Below, piece after piece: positions 1 to 8,014 of a stretch of 64,000 bases of DNA. A program made the position numbers and the translations under genes. Where the stretch lies: contig NC_064041.1 in the NCBI RefSeq assembly GCF_932526225.1, positions 15,596,951 to 15,660,950 on the forward strand, given 5' to 3'. The stretch's first letter is position 1, and the number at the start of each line of letters is the position of its first letter. This stretch comes from Nematostella vectensis (Eukaryota > Cnidaria > Anthozoa > Actiniaria > Edwardsiidae). Below the pieces are notes generated by a model. It had not been told where the DNA came from. It made no database searches and saw only the letters and a list, made by a program, of their open reading frames with translations.

Positions 1-7
1 AGCTGAA

Positions 8-50
8 TCCCCCCCCCCCCCCTCTAAAAAAGAAAATAATAATAATAATA
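8..50 (+). repeat. Variable C-run, A-run and AAT microsatellite (unit 1 example)
   Basis: A C-run (14 C here; 'cccctccccc' in most units), then 'tctaaaaaagaaaat' and an AAT tract. This is the most length-variable part of the unit: unit 31 and unit 27 have 'aataatataatag', units 15 and 17 have 'aataataaaaatag'. Confidence 0.85.
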
Positions 51-131
51 GAACAAAACTAAAAAGAAAACAAACACAACAGAGACCCCCACCAACAATT
101 TTGATTTTTTTTACTTTCCTTTAAAAGGGGA

Positions 132-175
132 GTGTCATGGTTAAGAGATTTGCAATAGCTCTAGAGCCCTGACAC
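132..175. other. Inverted repeat GTGTCA...TGACAC enclosing the palindrome GCTCTAGAGC
   Basis: Perfect 6-bp arms at 132-137 and 170-175 enclose the 10-bp palindrome at 158-167. It is present in nearly all units; units 3, 4, 12 and 24 have 'gctctaaagc', which breaks the palindrome, and units 11 and 25 alter the right arm region ('cctcaaacaa', 'cctcacacaa'). No function can be assigned. Confidence 0.6.
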
Positions 176-444
176 AATGAACTTCAGTGAAATTCTAATA
201 CTGACTTATGAGCTTTTGGTACATGTGGGAGACTTTAAACAAAACAAAAAAAATGACCACAAACTGTCAATTAACATAGTTTTCAATATAATATTGCATA
301 TTATTTAATAAGGTATTGACAGCTTTTAAAAAGTTCAACTGTTTGTAGACACTTAAAAGCCTACAATAAGCACTGACTCCAGACATGCGCAGTACTATGC
401 TGCTGCCCCTTTAAAGTAAAATACAGCTTTACTTAGTCAGCGTA
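176..444. other. AT-rich spacer, no gene seen
   Basis: Contains only short symmetries: CAATAT-A-ATATTG at 284-296 and arms AAGTAAA / TTTACTT around 415-434. Nothing coding or RNA-like recognised. Confidence 0.6.
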
Positions 445-465
445 GACAAAATTGCGGATTTTGTC
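445..465. other. Hairpin GACAAAAT-tgcgg-ATTTTGTC
   Basis: Perfect 8-bp arms with a 5-nt loop. Intact in most units; units 8, 9, 14, 22 and 23 read 'gacaatat' in the left arm, losing one pair without compensation. Confidence 0.65.
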
Positions 466-495
466 AATATTCTAATATGAATATGTCAATATTCT
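462..495 (+). repeat. Direct repeat TGTCAATATTCT, 22-bp period
   Basis: The 12-mer occurs at 462-473 and 484-495, start to start 22 bp, about two helical turns. The first copy overlaps the right arm of the preceding hairpin. Unit 26 has 'gtcaattttct' in the second copy; units 11, 25 and 31 have 'gtcaatatttta' in the first. Confidence 0.6.
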
Positions 496-598
496 CCCCC
501 CTTACGTCTTTATTTCTATTTATTTTATGACTTTCACATGATACCAAAACAGCGTCTTTTTTCTTCGCTAATTTGATGTCATGTACACAATAAAAGAG

Positions 599-927
599 AT
601 GCGCCCGTGCGCATGGCGAGTCCCCAAGGGACCCAAGACGCCCAAATAGACCTCTATTTTTTGTCATCCACAATCTCGGCGAGCTGTGCGTGGCGTAACC
701 GTATTACAGGCCTGGGATCCTGGTTATTGTCCTCCCCATTAATGCGCGGGTTGGGATAACCTTGCAAGAGTGTTGTACAGCATGTTCGCTCGGAAATATC
801 GGTGCTTGCAGCCTTTGGGTTCTTTACAGCCTTCCGTAAAAGCCTTGTGCTGCCATACCGATTGGGTAATCCGTATGTATGGTTTCCGTTTTGTTCTTCA
901 GACCGGGTTCGATCCCAGGCCAATGGG
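599..927 (+). ncRNA. GC/CpG-rich structured island ending in a tRNA-like T-arm (candidate Pol III transcript)
   Basis: This stretch stands out from the AT-rich unit by its CpG and hairpin density. In order: ATGCGC-ccgt-GCGCAT (599-614); GGCG (615-618) pairing with CGCC (639-642) around GTCCC-caa-GGGAC (620-632); GGCCTGGGATC (709-719), complementary to GATCCCAGGCC (911-921); a D-arm-like GGTTGGGATAACC (749-761); ATATT/AATAT around 'cgctcgg'; TTTAC/GTAAA near 828-840; then the B box and T-runs. It matches none of 5S, tRNA, 7SL, 7SK, U1-U6 or Y RNA as I know them. A degenerate tRNA-derived (SINE-like) origin is the simplest reading. Transcription and the 5' end are unproven; boundaries are approximate. 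Confidence 0.35.
906..916 (+). promoter_or_regulatory. Pol III B box (GGTTCGATCCC)
   Basis: Exact match to the B-box consensus GGTTCGANNCC, which is the T-arm of a tRNA. Counting outward, the T-stem is CCGGG/CCAGG with one G-A mismatch here; units 3, 4, 12 and 32 have CCTGG/CCAGG, fully paired. It is followed by an acceptor-like 'ccaatgggc' and then T-runs, the spacing expected at the end of a tRNA-type gene. The 11-mer is intact in all 32 units. No convincing A box: 'taccgattggg' (856-866) and 'tgcgcgggttggg' (743-755) match only partly. Confidence 0.6.
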
Positions 928-955
928 CTTTGTTTTTTTAATTCGTTTTTTTTTT
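928..955 (+). terminator. Paired T-runs after the B box (Pol III-type terminator)
   Basis: T7 at 933-939 and T10 at 946-955 on the + strand, 17 nt past the B box. Pol III stops at four or more T on the non-template strand. Every unit keeps two long T-tracts here, though lengths vary. Confidence 0.5.
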
Positions 956-986
956 CTTTGTGCTGGACCCCCTTAATCCTGATAGG

Positions 987-998
987 TTTTGCGCAAAA
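987..998. other. 12-bp palindrome TTTTGCGCAAAA
   Basis: Perfect dyad just beyond the T-runs, in most units. Units 27 and 28 read 'gcgcacaa' and units 8 and 22 'gcgccaaa', breaking it. Role unknown. Confidence 0.6.
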
Positions 999-1590
999 AT
1001 AATAAAAAAAACGTGAGTTTGCAAAATAAGCTTGCTAGATTTATTGATTATATGTATTCAATTTGTTCCTAGGAAGTTAACAAAAAACACAAAGCAAAGA
1101 GTTTGAGGAAGTAAACAAGTATGTGAACTTTAATGTTCTATTTGAAGGGGTGCATTTTGTACAGGGAAGCATTCATAGAATGCTTAACTGGTGGAGAGGG
1201 AAGAGGTAAAAGTTTATTGAGCATAATTTCAACAATAGCAGGGGGAAGAGAGGGGCACGCTCTTCATACAATATTGCAGTTGTTACCTATTATTAAAAAA
1301 GTTTGTTATATATATTTGTTTATTAAGCAAGGTCTATTTCTGAGAAAAGCAAACTCAAGTAAGGCTGTTGAAATAACAGGTGAGTGTTAAAAAAAAAACA
1401 ATTATCTGATTAGAAAACTAATGTAGATTCCTTTGCACCAAAATAAGAACAAACTTCATTTTGTTTGTTATTTATGAGGAACGAGATGAGCTCTACAAGG
1501 CCAAGAAGAAATATGTATTGCTCATTTAAATTATACAAGTAAATAATAATATTAAAAAAGAATTACTGTAAGTAATTAGAGTGGTTTTTA
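999..1590. other. AT-rich spacer, nothing recognised
   Basis: About 590 bp without an RNA motif, coding signal or transposon end that I can identify. It carries useful subfamily markers: gcattcatag / gcatacatag, ggggtgcat / ggggcgcat / ggggtgaat, and the trio ttatatatatttg / aacatgtctttg / aagatatatttg. Confidence 0.6.
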
Positions 1591-1707
1591 TTAACCCGTG
1601 AAACAAAGTGTGATAGTTAAACGGTAATAGTTAGTAAAACACAAAAAAGAACAATAGAATCAGATCACAGCAAAGTGTAATACGCTAAAGCGTAGTTCAC
1701 GGGTTAA
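1591..1707. mobile_element. piggyBac-type MITE candidate, unit 1 (alpha)
   Basis: TTAA at both ends and 12-bp perfect terminal inverted repeats TTAACCCGTGAA / TTCACGGGTTAA. TTAA target duplication with element ends starting CCC is the signature of the piggyBac superfamily. Inside are a direct repeat CAAAGTGT (1604-1611 and 1671-1678) and a near-terminal hairpin TACGCT-aa-AGCGTA's core at 1681-1694. At 117 bp it cannot encode a transposase. Unit 1 alone has 'cacagc' where other alpha units have 'cacaac'. An alternative is a plain hairpin that happens to be edged by TTAA. Confidence 0.55.
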
Positions 1708-1894
1708 TGAAGGTTTTGACATTTCAACCTTACATCCACATAAAAGTAATGCCTAATATCGAGTGCCCTACAGTAAGTGTTTTGCAGTCAAGTTGTTTTC
1801 TGTTAGTAGGTAAAAAATTATTCTAAATAATAGTAATCATAGCTATGGTCACCACTTACACATATAGCACTTGTAATGAAAAGAAAGAAAAAAA

Positions 1895-1904
1895 ATATAT
1901 ATAT
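1895..1904. repeat. TA microsatellite (unit 1 example)
   Basis: Alternating TA tract between an A-run and 'tgcagtc'; its length and the preceding A-run vary among units (for example longer in units 26 and 27). Confidence 0.7.
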
Positions 1905-2009
1905 GCAGTCAAACAACAGAATTGCATGATAACCTTGAATATATTGAATAAAGGACTGCAAAAAAACATCTTTTGTACTAGTTGCTTGAATTGACCCTTG
2001 GCTATTTTT

Positions 2010-4013
2010 AGCTGAATTCCCCTCCCCCTCTAAAAAAGAAAATAAAAATAATAATAGAACAAAACTAAAAAGAAAACAAACACAACAGAGACCCCCACCA
2101 ACAATTTTGATTTTTTTTACTTTCCTTTAAAAGGGGAGTGTCATGGTTAAGAGATTTGCAATAGCTCTAGAGCCCTGACACAATGAACTTCAGTGAAATT
2201 CTAATACTGACTTATGAGCTTTTGGTACAAGTGGGAGACTTTAAACAAAACAAAAAAAATGACCACAAACTGTCAATTAACATAGTTTTCAATATAATAT
2301 TGCATATTATTTAATAAGGTTTTCACAGCTTTTAAAAAGTTCAACTGTTTGTTGACACTTAAAAGCCTACAATAATCACTGACTCCAGACATGCGCAGTA
2401 CTATGTTGCTGCCCCTTTAAAGTAAAATACAGCTTTACTTAGTCAGCGTAGACAAAATTGCGGATTTTGTCAATATTCTAATATGAAGATGTCAATATTC
2501 TCCCCCCTTACGTCTTTATTTCTATTTATTTTATGATTTTCACATAATACCAAAACAGCGTCTTTTTTCTTCGCTAATTTGATGTCATGTACACAATAAA
2601 AGAGATGCGCCCGTGCGCATGGCGAGTCCCCAAGGGACCCAAGACGCCCAAATAGACCTCTATTTTTTGTCATCCACAATCTCGGCGAGCTGTGCGTGGC
2701 GTAACCGTATTACAGGCCTGGGATCCTGGTTATTGTCCTCCCCATTAATGCGCGGGTTGGGATAACCTTGCAAGAGTGTTGTACAGCATATTCGCTCGGA
2801 AATATCGGTGCTTGGGGCCTTCGGGTTCTTTACAGCCTTCCGTAAAAGCCTTGTGCTGCCATACCGATTGGGTAATCCGTATGTATGGTTTCCGTTTTGT
2901 TCTTCAGACCGGGTTCGATCCCAGGCCAATGGGCTTTTTTTTTTAGTTCGTTTTTTTTTCTTTGTGCTGGACCCCCTTAATCCTGATAGGTTTTGCGCAA
3001 AAAAAATAAAAAAAAGTGAGTTTGCAAAATAAGCTTGCTAGATTTATTGATTATATGTATTCAATTTGTTCCTAGGAAGTTAACAAAAACACAAAGCAAA
3101 GAGTTTGAGGAAGTAAACAAGTATGTGAACTTTAATGTTCTATTTGAAGGGGTGCATTTTGTACAGGGAAGCATACATAGAATGCTTAACTGGTGGAGAG
3201 GGAAGAGGTAAAAGTTTATTGAGCATAATTTCAATAATAGTAGGGGGAAGAGAGGGTCACTCTCTTCATACAATATTGCAGTTGTTACCTATTATTAAAT
3301 AAGTTTGTTATATATATTTGTTTATTAAGCAAGGTCTATTTCTGAGACAAGCAAACTCAAGTAAGGCTGTTGAAATAACAGGTGAGTGTTAAAAGAAAAA
3401 CAATTATCTGATTAGAAAACTACTGTAGATTCCTTTGCACCAAAATAAGAACAAACTTCATTTTGTTTATTATTTATGAGGAACGAGATGAGCTCTACAA
3501 AGCCATAAAGAAATATGTATTGCTCATCTAAATTATACAAGTAAATAATAATATTAAAAAAAGAACTACTGTAAGAAATTAGAGTGGTTTTCATTAACCC
3601 GTGGAACAAAGTGTGATAGTTAAACGGTAATAGTTAGTAAAACACAAAAAAGTACAATATAATCAGATCACCACAAAGTGTAATACGCTAAAGCGTAGTT
3701 CACGGGTTAATGAAGGTTTTGACATTTCAACCTTACATCCACATGAAAGTAATGCCTAATATCGAGTGCCCTACAGTAAGTGTTTTGCAGTCAAGTTGTT
3801 TTCTGTTAGTAGGTAAAAAATTATTCTAAATAATAGTAATCATAGCTATGGTCACCACTTACACATATAGCACTTGTAATGAAAAGAAAGAAAAAATATA
3901 TATATATGCAGTCAAACAACAGAATTGCATGATAACCTTGAATATATTGAATAAAGGACTGCAAAAAAAACATCTTTTGTACTAGTTGCTTGAATTGACC
4001 CTTGGCTATTTTT
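2010..4013 (+). repeat. Unit 2 (2,004 bp)
   Basis: First part has 'gtacaagtggg' and 'aaggttttcac', like units 6, 7, 20 and 21. Core 'ggggccttcggg'; B box 2912-2922. Its 3' half (beta MITE with 'gtgga', 'aatataatc') matches the 3' halves of units 8, 21 and 22. Confidence 0.95.
3594..3710. mobile_element. MITE copy, unit 2 (beta)
   Basis: Left end reads CCCGTGGA, one mismatch against the right end. Same variant as units 8, 21 and 22. Confidence 0.55.
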
Positions 4014-6013
4014 AGCTGAATTCCCCTCCCCCTCTAAAAAAGAAAATAATAATAATAATAGAACAAAACTAAAAAGAAAACAAACAGAACAGAGACCCCC
4101 ACCAACAATTTTGATTTTTTTTACTTTCCTTTAAAGGGGGAGTGTCATGGTTAAGAGATTTGCAATAGCTCTAAAGCCCTGACACAATAAACTTCAGTGA
4201 AATTCTAATACTGACTTATGAGCTTTTGGTACATGTGGGAGACTTTAAACAAAACAAAAAAAAATGACCACAAACTGTCAATTAACATAGTTTTCAATAT
4301 AATATTGCATATTATTTAATAAGGTATTCACAGCTTTTAAAAAGTTCAACTGTTTGTAGACACTTAAAAGCCTACAATAATCACTGACTCCAGACATGCG
4401 CAGTACTATGCTGCTGCCCCTTTAAAGTAAAATACAGCTTTACTTAGTCAGCGTAGACAAAATTGCGGATTTTGTCAATATTCTAATATGAAGATGTCAA
4501 TATTCTCCCCCCTTACGTCTTTATTTCTATTTATTTTATGATTTTCACATGATACCAAAACAGCGTCTTTTTTCTTCGCTAATTTGATGTCATGTACACA
4601 ATAAAAGAGATGCGCCCGTGCGCATGGCGAGTCCCCAAGGGACCCAACACGCCCAAATAGACCTCTATTTTTTGTCATCCACAATCTCGGCGAGCTGTGC
4701 GTGGCGTAACCGTATTACAAGCCTGGGATCCTGGTTATTGTCCTCCCCATTAATGCGCGGGTTGGGATAACCTTGCAAGAGTGTTGTACAGCATATTCGC
4801 TCGGAAATATCGGTGCTTGGGGCCTTCGGGTTCTTTACAGCCTTCCGTAAAAGCCTTGTGCTGCTATACCGATTGGGTAATCCGTATGTATGGTTTCCGT
4901 TTTGTTCTTCAGACCTGGTTCGATCCCAGGCCAATGGGCTTTTTTTTAATTCGTTTTTTTTTTCTTTGTGCTGGACCCCCTTAATCCTGATAGGTTTTGC
5001 GCAAAAATAATAAAAAAAAGTGAGTTTGCAAAATAAGCTTGCTAGATTTATTGATTATATGTATTCAATTTGTTCCTAGCAAGTTAACAAAAAACACAAA
5101 GCAAAGAGTTTGAGAAGTAAACAAGTATGTGAACTTTAATGTTCTATTTGAAGGGGTGCATTTTGTACAGGAAAGCATACATAGAATGCTTAACTGGTGG
5201 AGAGGGGAGAGGTAACAGTTTATTGAGCATAATGTCAACAATAGCAGGGGGAAGGGAGGGGCACTCTCTTCATACAATATTGCAGTTGTTACCTATTATT
5301 AAAAATGTTTGTAAGATATATTTGTTTATTAAGCAAGGTCTATTTCTGAGACAAGCAAACTCAAGTAAGAGCTGTTGAAATAACAGGTGAGTGTTAAAAA
5401 AAACAATTATCTGATTAGAAAACTAATGTAGATTCCTTTGCACCAAATAAGAACAAACTTCATTTTGTTTGTTATTTATGAGGAACGAGATGAGCTCTAC
5501 AAGGCCGAGAAGAAATATGTATTGCTCATCTAAACTATACAAGTAAATAATAATATTAAAAAAGAATTACTGTAAGTAATTAGAGTGGTTTTTATTAACC
5601 CGTGAAACAAAGTGTGATAGTTAAACGGTAATAGTAAGTGAAACACAAAAAAGAACAATAGAATCAGATCACAACAAAGTGTAATACGCTAAAGCGTAGT
5701 TCACGGGTTAATGAAGGTTTTGACATTTCAATCTTACATCCACATGAAAGTAATGCCTAATATCGAGTGCCCTACAGTAAGTGTTTTGCAGTCAAGTTGT
5801 TTTCTGTTAGTAGGTAAAAAATTATTCTAAATAATAGTAATCATAGCTATGGTCACCACTTACACATATAGCACTTGTAATGAAAAGAAAGAAAAAATAT
5901 ATATATATGCAGTCAAACAACAGAATTGCATGATAACCTTGAATATATTGAATAAAGGACTGCAAAAAAACATCTTTTGTACTAGTTGCTTGAATTGACC
6001 CTTGGCTATTTTT
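4014..6013 (+). repeat. Unit 3 (2,000 bp), mosaic
   Basis: The first 1.28 kb looks identical to unit 4 at a fixed 2,000-bp offset. After 'attattaaaaatg' (near 5300) it follows the 3' halves of units 11 and 31 ('aaggccgagaag', 'ctaaactatac', 'caatcttac'). B box 4917-4927 sits in a perfectly paired T-stem (CCTGG/CCAGG). Has 'caacacgccc' and 'acaagcctggg'. Confidence 0.95.
5595..5711. mobile_element. MITE copy, unit 3 (alpha)
   Basis: Ends perfect; internal 'atagtaagtgaaacac' variant. Confidence 0.55.
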
Positions 6014-8014
6014 AGCTGAATTCCCCTCCCCCTCTAAAAAAGAAAATAATAATAATAATAGAACAAAACTAAAAAGAAAACAAACAGAACAGAGACCCCC
6101 ACCAACAATTTTGATTTTTTTTACTTTCCTTTAAAGGGGGAGTGTCATGGTTAAGAGATTTGCAATAGCTCTAAAGCCCTGACACAATAAACTTCAGTGA
6201 AATTCTAATACTGACTTATGAGCTTTTGGTACATGTGGGAGACTTTAAACAAAACAAAAAAAAATGACCACAAACTGTCAATTAACATAGTTTTCAATAT
6301 AATATTGCATATTATTTAATAAGGTATTCACAGCTTTTAAAAAGTTCAACTGTTTGTAGACACTTAAAAGCCTACAATAATCACTGACTCCAGACATGCG
6401 CAGTACTATGCTGCTGCCCCTTTAAAGTAAAATACAGCTTTACTTAGTCAGCGTAGACAAAATTGCGGATTTTGTCAATATTCTAATATGAAGATGTCAA
6501 TATTCTCCCCCCTTACGTCTTTATTTCTATTTATTTTATGATTTTCACATGATACCAAAACAGCGTCTTTTTTCTTCGCTAATTTGATGTCATGTACACA
6601 ATAAAAGAGATGCGCCCGTGCGCATGGCGAGTCCCCAAGGGACCCAACACGCCCAAATAGACCTCTATTTTTTGTCATCCACAATCTCGGCGAGCTGTGC
6701 GTGGCGTAACCGTATTACAAGCCTGGGATCCTGGTTATTGTCCTCCCCATTAATGCGCGGGTTGGGATAACCTTGCAAGAGTGTTGTACAGCATATTCGC
6801 TCGGAAATATCGGTGCTTGGGGCCTTCGGGTTCTTTACAGCCTTCCGTAAAAGCCTTGTGCTGCTATACCGATTGGGTAATCCGTATGTATGGTTTCCGT
6901 TTTGTTCTTCAGACCTGGTTCGATCCCAGGCCAATGGGCTTTTTTTTAATTCGTTTTTTTTTTCTTTGTGCTGGACCCCCTTAATCCTGATAGGTTTTGC
7001 GCAAAAATAATAAAAAAAAGTGAGTTTGCAAAATAAGCTTGCTAGATTTATTGATTATATGTATTCAATTTGTTCCTAGCAAGTTAACAAAAAACACAAA
7101 GCAAAGAGTTTGAGAAGTAAACAAGTATGTGAACTTTAATGTTCTATTTGAAGGGGTGCATTTTGTACAGGAAAGCATACATAGAATGCTTAACTGGTGG
7201 AGAGGGGAGAGGTAACAGTTTATTGAGCATAATGTCAACAATAGCAGGGGGAAGGGAGGGGCACTCTCTTCATACAATATTGCAGTTGTTACCTATTATT
7301 AAATAAGTTTGTAAGATATATTTGTTTATTAAGCAAGGTCTATTTCTGAGACAAGCAAACTCAAGTAAGAGCTGTTGAAATAACAGGTGAGTGTTAAAAA
7401 AAAACAATTATCTGATTAGAAAATTAATGTAGATTCCTTTGCACCAAATAAGAACAAACTTCATTTTGTTTGTTATTTATGAGGAACGAGATGAGCTCTA
7501 CAAGGCCAAGAAGAAATATGTATTGCTCATCTAAATTATACAAGTAAATAATAATACTAAAAAAAGAATTACTGTAAGTAATTAGAGTGGTTTTCATTAA
7601 CCCGTGAAACAAAGTGTGATAGTTAAACGGTAATAGTTAGTAAAACACAAAAAAGAACAATAGAATCAGATCACAACAAAGTGTAATACGCTAAAGCGTA
7701 GTTCACGGGTTAATGAAGGTTTTGACATTTCAACCTTACATCCACATGAAGGTAATGCCTAATATCGAGTGCCCTACAGTAAGTGTTTTGCAGTCAAGTT
7801 GTTTTCTGTTAGTAGGTAAAAAATTATTCTAAATAATAGTAATCATAGCTATGGTCACCACTTACACATATAGCACTTGTAATGAAAAGAAAGAAAAAAT
7901 ATATATATATGCAGTCAAACAACAGAATTGCATGATAACCTTGAATATATTGAATAAAGGACTGCAAAAAACATCTTTTGTACTAGTTGCTTGAATTGAC
8001 CCTTGGCTATTTTT
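6014..8014 (+). repeat. Unit 4 (2,001 bp), intact T-stem subfamily
   Basis: Same subfamily as units 12 and 32 throughout ('aagatatatttg', 'aataatactaaaaaaag', 'cacatgaaggtaatg'). B box 6917-6927 with fully paired T-stem. Confidence 0.95.
7597..7713. mobile_element. MITE copy, unit 4 (alpha)
   Basis: Both ends perfect; flanked by 'tttca' so the inverted repeat extends beyond TTAA to 'TTCATTAA'. Confidence 0.55.

Larger units (their letters stand above)
1..2009 (+). repeat. Unit 1 (2,009 bp), 'cttgcagcc' subfamily
   Basis: Used as the reference for offsets. It has the longest C-run of the window (14 C at 9-22). Core island carries 'cagcatgttcg' and 'cttgcagcctttggg', B box 906-916, first T-run interrupted as 'ctttgttttttt'. 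The 3' half has 'gcattcatag' and 'gagaaaagc'. These markers are shared with units 16, 18 and 19. MITE at 1591-1707 is alpha type. Confidence 0.95.

Noticed and set aside
588-598. TATA box 'caataaaagag' for the island
   Set aside because: Poor match, and A/T runs of this kind are everywhere in the unit.
856-866. A box 'taccgattggg'
   Set aside because: Lacks the G10 and A14 positions of the A-box consensus; kept only as a weak resemblance.
464-923. Minus-strand open frames of 69 and 89 codons, recurring in nearly every unit
   Set aside because: They recur only because the DNA repeats. Start, stop and length change with single T- or A-run changes, the two overlap, and the translated tRNA-like part is typical of repeat DNA read backwards.
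599-927. 5S rRNA, 7SL, 7SK, U1-U6 or similar known RNA genes in the island
   Set aside because: None of their characteristic conserved blocks can be found on either strand.
840-930. Genuine functional tRNA gene
   Set aside because: T-arm is good, but no proper A box, anticodon stem or 7-bp acceptor stem at the right distance.
1133-1390. Plus-strand open frames in the spacer (up to 85 codons) and over the island (up to 102 codons)
   Set aside because: No recognisable domain, broken by indels in other units, and composition follows the surrounding DNA.
1374-1390. Splice-donor-like 'aacaggtgagtg', as a spliced-leader or U1-related signal
   Set aside because: No downstream Sm site or snRNA body, and no matching acceptor; its minus-strand likeness to the U1 5' end is only about nine bases.
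1681-1694. TACGCT-aa-AGCGTA hairpin as an independent terminator or operator
   Set aside because: It lies inside the MITE-like element and is better explained as its subterminal repeat.
1947-1952. AATAAA polyadenylation signal
   Set aside because: Expected by chance in AT-rich DNA; no associated gene.
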